From: Planococcus citri | Lineage: Eukaryota > Arthropoda > Insecta > Hemiptera > Pseudococcidae | NCBI RefSeq assembly: GCF_950023065.1 | Contig: NC_088680.1 | Span: 30,368,559 to 30,432,558, forward strand | Direction: 5' to 3' | DNA length: 64,000 nucleotides | In this document: positions 47,557 through 59,399 of the stretch, in pieces | Layout of the letters: every line of letters starts with the position of its first letter | Position numbering within the stretch: the first letter of the stretch is position 1 | Notes under the pieces: model-generated | Told to the model about the DNA's origin: nothing | What the model saw: the letters and a program-made list of their open reading frames with translations, nothing else | The model's database searches: none | Made by a program: the position numbers and the translations under genes

Positions 47557-48307
47557 CTGTCTTGTCTCAGTTTTTTGAGCTGCTTATTTAAATTTTGACT
47601 ATTATTCTTAATCCCGGTATTGTCGCCCAGTGCGGTAAGATGATGAATTATAAAAATGGGCGTGGGTCTGCTCATATGTATACTCTGGGCGGATGGTGGT
47701 CGGCCAAGTTTTTTCTGTAATTTTTTTTTTTTTCGTCTTATACATACAAAGGTGCACGTGGTGGATTGGCGCAATTCTCCATGAACACACAATATGTCTT
47801 CAAGTCCCGCAGTTGTTGGTATGCTGCTTATTGTTGAAAACCGCAAAAACTCTCTTGTAATCAGCGATTAGCTGATGGCTTATTTCCTCCGCGTAGCGCT
47901 ATTTCTGGTAGTTTACGTGTTACAGCAGTAGGTACTAGGTAGATACTTACAAATCGTCTTATTGTTAGAAGGAAACCATGTTTAATGAACGTTTCATCAA
48001 GTTTACGGTTGGAAGTCTTTGTCTTACAATAATTCAACAGTTCTTTTTCGGCGTACTCGTTGACCTTGACCTCCGTTGTGTTTGTCGGAGGTGGTTTGTT
48101 TTTTTCCTCCGTGTAGCGCCATTTCTCGTATTTCCTGTGAATTAACACACATAAACATAAGGTTATTACATGTCGAAAATAAAATGCATAGATCGAATGC
48201 CCCGAAGCCCCAGGCCAAAATGCATATTGTATGTACTTACTTTTTGCTTGAGTTAGCGGTACCTGTACTTCAGCGACGACGGTTTTTTCTTCTTCTGAGT
48301 TCTCTTC
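47557..48307 (-). CDS. Candidate multi-exon gene fragment with AT-hook-like motif
   Basis: Four minus-strand segments can be joined in phase: 48263-48307 (KRTQKKKKPSSLKY), 48028-48134 (KYEKWRYTEEKNKPPPTNTT, VNEYAEKELLNY), 47744-47823 (YQQLRDLKTYCVFMENCANP) and 47557-47714 (KKLGRPPSAQ, NLNKQLKKLRQD). Acceptors are CCCACAG, TTCACAG, AAGCAG and TTACAG; donors GTACCG, GTAAGA, GTATAA and GTGAGA. KKLGRPPSA resembles an AT-hook. The first segment has a second possible donor (GTAAGT at 48240) that gives another frame, and several segments are open in more than one frame, so the model is provisional. Both ends are missing. Product not recognised. Confidence 0.35.
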
Positions 48308-48779
48308 CTGTGGGAAAAAATTCATTGTTTTTGTTAAGTATATCAAAGCGGTGTTTGGTAGCATGAAGACCCTTACAAGTGCAAGAGTATTTTGTTTAAA
48401 TTATTGAAATCAACTTCTAACAAATAATGGAGAATTGATTAACGCGAAATTAATTATTTTTACAATGACGTCATGTACATTTTAGAGCTAAGTAATGATC
48501 CTTGTTGCAATCAGCGATTACCCAGCATGGCTTAATGCATAATAATTCCATATGTTGCTGGTTTTATTCACGCGGATGTTTTGGACCACGTGACAAATTA
48601 AATATTTTAATGTTTCAAACTCCACTTTTTCTTTTATGGTTTCCCACCGACTAAAGGGAAATTCCTAAATGGGAGAAAAATCATAAGTATTAAAAAGGAT
48701 GTCTTTCCTATATGTACATGTAAACAATGAATAAGCATTAAAGATGAACATTTAAGTTTTTTATCATTGATTGTTACAT

Positions 48780-49300
48780 TCCAGAGTTTTTTTTATGTCG
48801 TATTACGATCGGCGCCTATCTTGTGAATTGAAGGAGCCGCATGTTTGGCAAAAAACAAAATTTACTACTTTTCAAAAAAAAAAAAAATCATCAAAAAGAA
48901 GAAAATGTTCGAATCATTTAAATACGATAATGCCCATAACCCATAGTACTCGAGTGGACGAACGAAAAATATCATTAGAACAATTTGCCTATCTTCAAAT
49001 TTGAAGGAGCAAACTAGGTTCTAAATTTCCAAATTTGGGATTTCAAATTTTCAAATTGTGTTTGAGCCATCAATTTTGAAGGTAGGCAATTTGTCATAAT
49101 AACATTTTTTATTCGTCCACTCGAGCACCTTGGGTTATGGGCATCATTTGAATGATTCGAATATTTTCTTATTTTTAATGATTTTTTTTTTCTAATACCT
49201 AGTAGATACATTTTGAGTTTTGCGAAGCACGTAGTTCCTTCAATTCACAATATAGGCAACCAGTCATATCTAATAACGTTTTTTGCTCATATCTTCGAGT
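48780..49300. repeat. Foldback repeat, arms about 200 bp
   Basis: TGCCCATAACCCA, ACTCGAGTGGACGAA and TTTGAAGGAGC-type words at 48870-49012 return in inverse at 49066-49200. The outer arms (48820-48860 versus 49225-49270) share GTGAATTGAAGGA. A poly-A tract sits in the left arm. Confidence 0.65.
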
Positions 49301-49697
49301 GACTACCTGCAGTTAAAATTTGGAGGACGATTTCCCAAACACCCTGGGTACCTCTACGTACCAACGAATTGTAAATATATGTACTATAGCAAATTCGAAT
49401 GAGAAATTTTGTAAAGAATTCGAAATCTAATCCCAGCTTCATACTAGAGTATCCAGTTACCTCATTTATGAAATGATTGGCTTTTAGATGCTCAAATCGT
49501 ATGAATTTTTCTATCAAATCTCATAATTATTTTAACTGCTAATTTAACGATAGAAGAATGTTCGTTTTTTTGAGCATTAAACAAATACCGAAGAGTTTCA
49601 AAAAATATGCTCTAAACACAGCTGATGCGTTTCTACTCGACGTTTTATAAATCTTTGAATGATCAAGCGGAATAAAAGTAGGCGAACAATTTTACGA

Positions 49698-49751
49698 TCA
49701 AACAAATCCATCGGCTTGTTCCACGATCGGCTCTTCTTTTCGTTGCTGGTC
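49698..49751 (-). CDS. Possible last coding exon, 17 codons
   Basis: After the acceptor CAAATTTTAG the frame reads DQQRKEEPIVEQADGFV and stops at 49698-49700. The charged composition in AT-rich surroundings suggests coding, but it is very short and no upstream partner was found. Confidence 0.2.
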   Translation of the reverse strand, partial: DQQRKEEPIVEQADGFV

Positions 49752-49909
49752 CTAAAATTTGAGCAATTATGTTCACAGTTTCCTCAGTACTGAATTGCCT
49801 ACGTTGGCTTTTTTAAATATTAATTTTCTTACCATAAATAAAACGAAAAAAATAATAATTCTTCTTGCCCTACCTGCAGACTGGAATTGACGACGCTTCA
49901 TCAAACGTA

Positions 49910-50523
49910 TGTAAGGTGCACCAGGGCAAGTCAGAATGATTTTTCGCAATTTCAACTTTGACCAGCTGTTACTCCCCTTCTAATGAACCAATATGGATCA
50001 AATTTATTATGTGGGTTCCTATAAGGGTTCTTAACCTATGGTGAAAATTTGAGCGCAATTGACACAGTAGCTTTCGCTCAGTGGAATAAAATATAAACTG
50101 TCCTGACTTACGCCAATTGGGGGAAGTCAGAACAGGCTAAACTTTGCAGAGGCGTAGATCACAAACGGAGCGTCCTAGAAAAATTGCATAAAAATAAAAT
50201 TGTAGAGAATTTAATTCTCTTTGAGATCACTCTCATCAGATTTTCACTAGGACGCACGGTTCGTTCGCTATATGCGAAAAACTAAGAAATAGAAAGTCTG
50301 TATTTTAGAACAAATTCAAAACAAGTTCAAAACAACAACAAAATACAATTGAACCAAAGACATCTAAAATGAAACTGAATCGCAAAAATTTTTATGCCGT
50401 GATGAAGTAGGGGTAGTACCCTCAAGTCACCTTTAGTGGCACTTCGACAGATATAAACCTCTAGGTGCTAGAGCAAGTTTTCTAACTTACCCCAAATTCC
50501 AACTTCCCCCGGTGCACCTTACA
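49910..50523. mobile_element. MITE with TA target site, 614 bp
   Basis: Ends TGTAAGGTGCACC and GGTGCACCTTACA are exact inverses and similarity continues inward (GGGCAAGTCAGAAT versus GGGGAAGTTGGAAT). TA lies on both sides (49908-49909, 50524-50525). A related GGGGGAAGTCAGAACAGG is found internally near 50116. There is no coding frame. The TA duplication suggests a Tc1/mariner-type origin. Confidence 0.72.
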
Positions 50524-51115
50524 TAATAGATCATTTGAGTATCTGTGTAAATGTTTCATTTCAACACATGTACGTATTAGTAGCCTACTTTGTATGTATG
50601 TTAGTTAGATTTGAATCAACTGCTGCTTCATAAGTGTTATTACAATATCTATGCATATTACAATTTTTCATTCGCTTCTTTTGCATTCCTCAAATTATAA
50701 TCAAATCATATATAGCCTACTTGAATCAAAATTCGAAACAATAACGACAATTTCCCCCTTTTTGAAATCATCCATTAGTGGACTTGTCACTGCTTCATCT
50801 TGTATTAAAAATATACTCGTAGGTGTATCAAAAATATTGTAATATTCGAACTATAGAATTCGACGATGACGACAACGACGACGACGACGTTTGTTAGTAG
50901 GTACTGTTTTACGACGAGGTCGATCTGCGAATTTCCTGCCTACCGTGCCTCATCGTCCTCTTACGTGGATGTTTGTTTTACGTACCTGCCACCTTTATGA
51001 CGGTATAACGAGGAGACGAAACGACGTGCTATATGAATTTTTCATCGATATTGTATCAATTTCGTCGGTATATATTATCCTAATGTCGACGTCAATATTG
51101 ATATGGGACTTGTAG

Positions 51116-51452
51116 ATGTGTACCTACACTACCTTCCTACCCTGCTGTACGTATACCTACCTATGTAGATTGGTACTACGAGTGGATGCTGCACAGCGCC
51201 GCGCCGCCTCGTCGTACAGACGTTTTTGTCGAAATGAGATTATTACAGGGGGGAATAGGGAAACAACAAGAGAACCGTATAAAATACGATGTGAAAGTTA
51301 CTATACAGAGGAGCATGGTAGGCAATTTATCGAACACGTGTATGAGATTTCACGTCGATTTAGAATTGAGTTTGGGCTCGTGTAATAATAATACGAGTAT
51401 GTACGAGCAATTGGCGGCGAGGTTGTTTACTGTTGTCAACCATAAGACGTAG
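51116..51452 (+). other. Possible coding stretch, frame uncertain
   Basis: Two overlapping plus-strand frames stay open: 51116-51385 (ends IEHVYEISRRFRIEFGLV) and 51186-51452 (begins MLHSAAPPRRTDVFVEMRLL). GC content is higher than in the flanks, and ATTATTACAG at 51247 could be an acceptor. I cannot choose a frame and no domain is visible. Confidence 0.22.
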
Positions 51453-52460
51453 AAAGGTGGTGGAGGTAAAAGATGTGTTGAAAATATGTCAAAAGTATAT
51501 GGATTTTTTATTTCTACGAGTGGGTTTATTTTTCTGGTTTATTCTGATGCGAATTAAATTTACCTGCTTGCTTACTTACCTGTTTTGTGTGTTTTGTCGT
51601 TTTTGTGGTTCTATTTTTTCGGGTTCTATGTAGAATTATACTTCGAAGTACTTACTTGTATATTGTTTTTTGAGAATGTTTCTTGTGGACCCACGTGCTA
51701 CGTGTTTTTTTGGGACGCCTACTTAAGGATGTATTGTTCTTGGAAGTACTCGATTGAATCGAAAATCAAAATTCAGTGGTTGATTTTTTTCATTTTTAGC
51801 CCATTGATTTTTGAAAATCCTCCAAAATTTAAAAAATGGGTTCAAAGGTAAGAAATTTTGCATGATAGTGTTTTTTGATTTAGTTGGTCTGAAAATCAAA
51901 ATGTTAAAAAGAGCACATTTTTGTTAGCATCGTTTCTCAAGTTTTTGAACCAAATCAATATACGCAGATCACTCAGGTTCTGTGATCCAGAAGTGCCCAA
52001 CATAGCAAAACAACATGAGAATACTGGACCAAAGCAGATAATTTTCTCGAATAGTCAATATTTTAGGCGAGGGAGGGAGGGGGACAACTCTTCAGTTTTT
52101 TTCATTACTCAAGAGAACATTTGAATTTTTTTCAACGCATAGAAAATTTTCAAATTTGTAGATTTTCAAAAAAATTTATTAGGTACTTTTTAATTTTGAA
52201 GTTTTTTTTTAGGTATTTAACTAAAGAATGAGTAGGAATGAATAAATGGAATGTTTTTAAAATTTAACGCGAACTTGAGATGGACGTTTTTCCAAATGTT
52301 TCGGGGGGGGGGGCTCATAACTTTTGCATTGTTTTCTGTCAATTGAGATCACCGAAGAAAAATAATCAAAATTCTGACAGGAAAAAAAACGAAAATTTCG
52401 AAGTTTCATTGAAAAGTAAAAACCTATAACAAGTGAGGTATTCCAACCGTTGGAAAATTT
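51453..52460. other. AT-rich noncoding DNA
   Basis: Only short chance frames; a G run at 52304-52314. Nothing recognised. Confidence 0.35.
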
Positions 52461-52463
52461 TTT

Positions 52464-53565
52464 GAAACAGACAAAGTTACTTATAAATCGAAAGAGCATG
52501 CAAAAATACATCACCAGTCTAAAATTTCAGGTGCTGAAGTGGATTTTTCAAATTTTGGTCAACTTTGAAATTCAAATTTGGGCCCAAAACCTAAAAATGA
52601 CTTCGGTGACAAATTCTGTCGGGGTTATTTGTGAACATAACGCAATCCACTTCTGGCTCTTACTATTTAAGTCTGATCTTTCATCCAGCCTGAGAAGCAA
52701 TCAACTTCTTTACATTCTATTGCGCCTCTTCCACCGAATCGATTAAAAGCAGTTTTGAGTATTTCTGGAGCTTCCAGCAGATTTTTCTATGATTTAAATT
52801 TCCTCAAAATTTTACTCTATGAAGTTGCGAAACTAAAATTTACTTTTTACCCTAATTTCAGCATGCTGAGTCCATGGAAGGTGTTTTCAAGCCGTTTTGG
52901 AGCCTCCAGTCATTCTCGGGAAATACAACTTGATTTATTACACCCCATTTTTCCAAAATCGGCTTCCAAGTACCTGTTTAAAGCCACGTAATTTCTCTGG
53001 CGATTCTGTTGTTGAGAATTTTAAAAATGTGAAATATTCTGAACCGACAGAAACTGATTTGAAAAATTGGTGTATTATTGGTCTAGCAGGTCACTAACGA
53101 GCACCAATCGCCTTTGTATGTGTTAAAGTTGATATTGACGGTTTTCTTAATGAGACTCTTTGGAAAATCTGAAGTTTTCAAAATACGGTTGGAACTTTCA
53201 AAACGACCTGAAACTACCTCTAGTCCATTCAGCATGTTCAAATTGGATATCTATCGAATAAATTTCAGACACCTGAGGTCATTGGACAAAATTTTGTGGA
53301 AATATCAAATTTAAAAAAATCTCCTGGAAGATTCAGAATCAGAACTGCTCAAACGGTTCGAAATCGTTTTTAATTGATTTAGAAGTCGATAATGGACTAC
53401 ATATTCAATTCCAGGCTTTTGGGTTAAATCAGTGAGCTTTTTTTTCATCAGTTTTGACTGATGTGATTTTCAAAATTCTCCAAAAATTCAAAAATGCTCT
53501 TAATCACCTGAAATTTTGCTTGGTGATGCATTTTTGCATCCTCTTTTGATTTAGCTTCATCGCCT
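52464..53565. repeat. Composite long-inverted-repeat element, copy 3
   Basis: AAAGAGCATGCAAAAATACA and TCACC at the left (about 52490) return in inverse at 53520-53565 (GGTGATGCATTTTTGCATCC, TCTTTTGATTTAGCTTCATC). The terminal wording is the same as in copy 1 at 9565-11240. The interior carries repeated GGAGCCTCCAG and TCTGGAGCTTCCAGC words in both orientations. Confidence 0.6.
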
Positions 53566-54241
53566 GGTTCAGAAATTTGTCCTCAAGGTTCTGAGACAAG
53601 GGGGGGAGGAGGGGAATCATCATTTTTTTCAGATTTTTCCTTTCATTTCTATTGTTTTCGAAAATCAAAATTCCCAAAGAGAATAAAATCATGCATAATT
53701 ACAACGATTAAAAAACAGGAAACATAGTAAAAAAAAAAAACGAATAACACACCATGAAAAAATAAGGGAAAAACGGAATTTCTATTATCTTCTAGAAGTT
53801 TTTCTCCAAGTATTTCAATAAATTGACAAAGTTCAATTTCAAAAAAGAAAAAATATGAACTTTTGGCAATTTTTGCTAAAAAAAAATTGGGACAAGGACA
53901 GGATAGCAGGACATCTTGTGCCAATAATACGGTAAAAAGAGGAGAATCAGTACCCATTTCTACTTTAATTTTCAGTTCCTAAAAAATTTCCTCCCAAGTT
54001 TTCCAATTTTTTAAAAATTTTTCATTGATTTTTCGTCTTGTATGAAAAAAAAATTGCAATAAAACTGCATATTTGAGTAGAACTGAACTTGCCAATAATT
54101 GAAGTCACACGAATAAAGTCAACTACGCTGAGTTCATTATGAAGTTAATTAAATATACTTATAAGAAAATAAAATTCCCGAATACGATACATGAATATGG
54201 GTTTAAAAATAGGTAAATAAAACCACGATACAAAATCACTT

Positions 54242-57200
54242 TTAAGCGTTCACCGGCATTGTATTAATCGTATCGACAATAATATCAATTCCTTCTCGTA
54301 ATTCCGGTTCGGTGATGGTCAATGCTGGAGAAAATCGTATGATGGTAGGCTTCATCTGCTTAGCGACCAGACCATTATCTTTCAATTTATAGGATACCTT
54401 TTTAGCATCCAGCGAATCTAAAAAAACACAGAAAAAAAAAACAAAATAGAGAAAAATTGTCAAAAATCCAAATCGAAATATCACTTTATCCGAATCGTAA
54501 ATTATGTAAATATTATTAAACTGATAAATTAAAATACCAATTTAATTTAAGTGATATGGATTATTTTATCGATAAGGTCAATTCGTGGCAATATTTACAT
54601 TACACACATTTGTCTCGTGATGATGCTATGAACTATGATAAGATTTACTCTGATCACGCTTTGATTCATACAAGAATCTAATCGAGTTGAAATTTTAATC
54701 ATACCAACGGATCAAAAATTTAAATTATTTTTATGCCTCGTTCAAAAATCAAATTCAAAATATTAATAAGCGTAATTATATGGAACTCACTTTCATTAAA
54801 CACAACAGCATTCAGAAGACCTTTTCCTCTAACGGTGGTAACCCTTTTCTTATCGAGACGATTAGATAACTCAGTACGGAATATCTGTCCCAATTTTTCA
54901 GCCTTGTCGCATAATTTTTCTTCCAAAATAACATCCAAAGCTGTTTGTAGAATTTTACAAGCTAGGGGATTTCCTCCGTACGTTGATCCGTGAACTCCGG
55001 GAGTAAAACAATCCATTATCGGAGCATCGGCCAACACAGCGGCGATCTATAAACATATTTAATCGATCAATTGACGTCATCTAAGAAAAACGTGCTTTAT
55101 TGTTTATCTCTATGCGTGGAAAATTTCTAACATACCGGATAAACTCCGCCGGAAAGAGCTTTACCAAGAATTACGATATCTGGTCTGGCTTCTTCGTGAT
55201 GGACGCAGAGAAGTTTACCAGTACGACCGAGTCCAGCTTGTACTTCGTCGTCGATCCATAATACATTGTATTTCGTGCATAATCTACGCACTTCGGTCAA
55301 GTAACCGGCATCAGGTACAATAACGCCACCTTCTCCTTGAATGGGTTCGACCATGAAGGCGCAGATATTCGGGTCTTGTAGTTTTTGCTGCGAGAAAGAA
55401 ATAGTAAAATAGATAACGATATTTCAAGTACACGAGTATTTTTTTTTTTTTTTTTTTTAGGGGGTGTTTATAATTACAAGATTATTACACCCGTAAGGGG
55501 GGGGGGCTAGATTTGGTTTGTGAGGCCGATGTTAAATTGATCGAATTACGTACTTCAAGTTTTTCTAGATCATTATAAGGAACTATATGATAACCGGGCA
55601 TGAGTGGCTCGAATTCGGAATAAGCCGAAGGATCGGTAGATGCTGAAATGGCAGCCAGAGTTCTGCCCCAGAAATTACCAGCGGCGAAAATAATACCGGC
55701 TTTTCCTGCGGGTATTTTTTTCACTCGATAGCCCCATTTACGAGCTAATTTCACAGCCGTTTCTCCACCTTCGACTCCTGTTAAATTTTGATATCACATT
55801 TTGATTAATTAAATGACACTATCGATATCTACAGATGATAAAATAGGTATTGACATTTCGAGTATCAGTCTTCGCTGATAAATATGTCCCATTATTTAAA
55901 CAGATGTTTGTTAAATTGTAAGAAATGACATGCAAATGTAACATGCAGGACAGGCACTCATCGACGTACCTGTATTTGTCAACAAGACTTTATCGTATTT
56001 AAACAAAGAAGTGAGTTTTTCCGAAGCTTCGTATAAATTATTATGGCAAATAGCCCTGGCAGTGTGATGAAGAACTCCAATTTGCTCCTTCACCGTGTTG
56101 ACTATTCGCGGATGGCAGTGTCCTTGATTCAGGGTCGCGAATCCGGCGAAAAAATCTAAATACTTTTTTCCTTCTACATCCCACATGTGGACACCTATGA
56201 AATGAAATTAATTATTAATGATACGATTTAATTTCAATGTGCTGGAAAGTGAACTGATTGGAAACTTGGTTTTTGAAGATTTCGAAACAGAGTGGCTCGA
56301 ATTTATGAGATCGTTACCATTTCAAAAAAAAAAAAAACAGATTTCTAATTTTGAGTCCCTTGAAATTTACGAGAACTCCTCCTTCCCCCACGTACGGAAA
56401 TTTTCAAAACACCGAACAAACCGGTGACTAAAAAATGAAAGTTAATGGACGCGAAGTCTGTTCTGAAAAAATTTTAATCGTGGACATGTTTTCATTTCTT
56501 GCTTGAAATTTTGATGAAGTAACTGAGAAATAAGTGCAAAATCACTTGGAAGTTGGTGAAAAAAAAAAACAGAAGAGTGTCACTGAGAGTAGCTTTGAAA
56601 ATCTTTAGAAACTTTGTGAAAAATTTATGGAAAAGCATCCCTCCAAAATTGGCGAAAAAATTGTTAAAAATTACGAGCAGATCTACTCGTATAAATTACC
56701 GGAAAAAAGTCAATGAATAATGACAGGAAAACTTATTTTAAAAAAGTACCTATGCAGATTGAAAATCAGTGACAAATAGTCAGCTAAAAAAATTACTTAG
56801 GTACTTATACTTAATGAAAGACAGAAAACCGTTACCCAGTATCTAAATTGTGGATTGCTCGAAAATTTTATTTAAAATGCTTAGGAAATTAGTTTAAAGT
56901 AAAATCAGTAGATAATGAAAATCACTTGAGAACAGTTGTGAAAAAATGACTACCTACCTACAATAAGATTAGTTGGGAAAAAAATACTGGGAAAACAATT
57001 TTGGGCTAATTTATTGGAAAACTGGAATAAAAAAATTACTCAAAATGTGTTTGTGGTAAATAATCTTTAATGAGTAGAAAAATTACTAAATTTTAGTTTG
57101 AAAATGAATAGAAAAACAGAAAAAAAAACAGTGAAAAATCTCTAGAAAATCACTGAAAATACGAGTATAACAACATTTAAAATCAGTATTGGGAAAAAAA

Positions 57201-58591
57201 TGACTGCAAAGTCGGTTATGAACCGCTGAAAAATTCATGAGAAAAATTACTTACTGCAAAATTGGGCAAAACTAGGTGAAATTCGTTTAAATCCATAATT
57301 ATTATCGTGAAGAAAAAATCAAAATAATCAAGCGAAGATACCTAGAGAGCTGAAAGTTGCTTTTTAAACCATACTTTCGACCTTCGAACTCCAGAGTCGA
57401 TTAGCGATCATTTCAAACTGTTCTGGAGCTTTCAGCAAATTTTCGGATTACTCAGTTTTTGAAAGAATCACATAAATAGAGCAAAAATGAAATTCAGTGC
57501 GTACGAACTTGAAAAATTCGCCATTCGCGAATGCGTAAGCCAAAGATGGAATTTTGCTGAGGTTTCGAGTTTTTCTGAAGTCTAAATATTCAATTTTTTT
57601 CAAAAAGTAATCAAGGGGGAATTTTTTGGATTTAAACCGATGGTGAAGTTTTGTTTTATGCACTCTCACTCCTTGAAGATTGTTGGATTTTATATCGAAA
57701 GGTTTATTCCCTGTTTTTTAAAATTTTCATTGGAGTCCAAAAAAGTCATGCTGGGAGCCTCTCATTGTCCATTTCTTTGTATGGAGACTCCCGAAATTGT
57801 GGGGGAAAATGATAAAAATGGAAGTCTTTGAAATTTTTGAAATTCTGGTCGTAATCCTTTTGAAAACCCGCCGTTTTTCAAGAAGTGTAGAGGTTCACAA
57901 TAAGAACCTCTCTTAATTCCCAGAATTGTTGCCCACCTAACAATTTTAGAGGCACTCAAAGTTGAAAAAAATGAAAAAGGAAAGAAATTATGTTGAAGTC
58001 GACAACTATTTTTTGAGTTTTCATTCTTTATGTCAGAATTCCTCAACATATTCAGTAGCGATCATTTTAAGAAATTCCAGGAGGGGGTCAAGTTCTAATT
58101 TTACTATCAAATAGTGCTTTTTTGATGAAATGTTCCAAATTTTTAGATTTGAATGCAAAAAAATAACTGCGAAGTCAGCAATGAATCGCTGAAAAAATTG
58201 ATGAAAAAAATTACCTACTGCAAAATTGGGCAAAATTGAGGTGAAATACATCAAAAATAAATTCAAAAAAATCTCTGGTATGAATTAAAGCCACTCTAAC
58301 AGGTTACCACAGACCATGATTCAAAATTTTTGAACGAATATTGGAAGAGGAAGCAACGAAGCATTCATCGTAATATAATTTGAAAAAAAAACATTATTAT
58401 TCTTATGATTACATACCGCTGCCTTTGCAAATGACCACTGGTAACGAGTCATAATTATTCGCAATGACTTTCTTTTCACGTTCGATTATTTCTTGAGACG
58501 AAATATTCCGGTTACTGAAGGCGACTAACCGGGGAACATTTGCCAATCCCAGACTTCTTCGAAGGAGAGTTGAATTACATACTGATGCCAT
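54242..58591 (-). CDS. OAT: Ornithine aminotransferase, mitochondrial, six coding exons
   Basis: PLP-dependent class III aminotransferase that transfers the delta-amino group of ornithine to 2-oxoglutarate, giving glutamate semialdehyde (pyrroline-5-carboxylate) and glutamate in the mitochondrial matrix. Coding exons on the minus strand: 58417-58591, 55970-56194, 55554-55777, 55136-55387, 54791-55046, 54242-54417. Every intron is GT-AG and every phase matches, giving 435 aa, close to the usual ~439. The first ~30 residues are rich in R, S and L without acids, as in a mitochondrial presequence. GVHMWDVEGKKYLDFFAG, TNTGVEGGETAVKLARKWGY, FAAGNFWGRTL and VEPIQGEGGVIVP follow in order. Asp 255 (WIDDEVQAG) and Lys 284 (LGKALSGG, Schiff-base lysine) are 29 residues apart, as in human OAT. 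Intron 1 (2.2 kb) is full of repeats; the other introns are short. No damage seen, so it is probably functional. Confidence 0.96.
57200..58256 (+). repeat. Pair of ~97-bp direct repeats inside OAT intron 1
   Basis: TACTGCAAAATTGGGCAAAA and surrounding sequence (CTGCGAAGTC/CTGCAAAGTC, GAATCGCTGAAAAA/GAACCGCTGAAAAA) occur at 57201-57297 and 58162-58256, enclosing about 860 bases of unrelated AT-rich DNA. This could be an insertion flanked by its own direct repeats or a segmental duplication. Confidence 0.5.
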
Positions 58592-59050
58592 TTTTGTAAA
58601 AAGCCAATTATCATAACTGCAAATAATTTAAAAAAAAAAAAATTAAAATCCCAATAACCGAATAGGTAGCTTACTAAACACCGAATGCAAAATTGAAACC
58701 TCGAAATATTCAAGTAATTTAAAACAAGTTATTCGCGAAACACACTTTGTTAACTTTTGATCACACTTCGCAGATAAAATAGTAAAAAAAAAAGATCGTT
58801 TAAAACGTTTACATTGATACAAATTTATCATTTCTCGTAATGTAATCATTAGATAAGTACGTATTCCATATACCTACATAAAATTATCATTAAAAATGAT
58901 GCAAAAAAATATCAAATTTACACAGTGTTTCGGTACACTAAACGATAAGAAAAAAATCAAACTAGGTAAACTCACCTTTTAAAATGAAACGATGAATGAA
59001 AATCTGCTGGGTATCCTGACGATACGACCGAGTCTAACGCAATGAATCCT
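58592..59050 (-). other. OAT 5' untranslated region with an intron
   Basis: Upstream of the ATG an acceptor, TTATTTGCAG, ends at 58617, leaving 25 leader bases (58592-58616) in the first coding exon. A matching donor, TTTAAAAG|GTGAGT, ends a leader exon at 58976. That exon would start near 59050, 25-30 bases below the TATA box, giving a leader intron of about 359 bases. The exon edges are predicted from splice signals only. Confidence 0.55.
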
Positions 59051-59075
59051 GTAATCGATGGATGCTCGTACAGGG

Positions 59076-59081
59076 TTTATA
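59076..59081 (-). promoter_or_regulatory. TATA box of OAT
   Basis: TATAAA on the minus strand in the context GGCGCCAATATAAACCC, about 30 bases before the predicted leader exon that ends in a good splice donor. Spacing to the leader exon is right for a TATA-directed start. Confidence 0.5.
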
Positions 59082-59238
59082 TTGGCGCCTTATCGACCCA
59101 ACTCACGTCATATCGCCGAAGATAAGAGGAAAATTTTTCGAGTGGGAACGACATATTATAGGTACCTTGATATAAAAAAATCACTCTTCGCTTAATGCAA
59201 TATTTTAGCACCTCTCTTTGCTTCGTAGGTAGGTCCAC
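59077..59238 (-). CDS. Possible last exon of the gene upstream of OAT
   Basis: After the acceptor GGTTTTATTGCAG the frame reads VDLPTKQREVLKYCIKRRV, continues KFSSYLRRYDVSWVDKAPI and stops at 59077-59079. It joins in phase 0 to the exon at 60426-60595. The stop codon lies inside the OAT TATA box, so either the OAT promoter overlaps this exon or one of the two predictions is wrong. Not recognised. Confidence 0.25.
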   Translation of the reverse strand: MDLPTKQREVLKYCIKRRVIFLYQGTYNMSFPLEKFSSYLRRYDVSWVDKAPI

Positions 59239-59399
59239 CTGCAATAAAACCCTTTGACAGTGACCGAGACCGTAGCAGGTACTCGTAGAATGTTTGGGAT
59301 CACAGGACATAAAATACCTATAGACATCCTTGAAAACGACCGAAAGAAAAATGCCTATACCTACGTCGTCGCTGGTCAAGCTGAGGACATTAGATAAAT

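Noticed and set aside
52450..53314. Plus-strand frames of 66-98 codons
   Set aside because: All fall in the composite inverted repeat, and no frame is conserved in the other copies.
53649..53957. 102-codon minus-strand frame just 3' of OAT
   Set aside because: Lies beyond the OAT stop, F/L-rich low-complexity sequence, no acceptor continuing from OAT and no motif.
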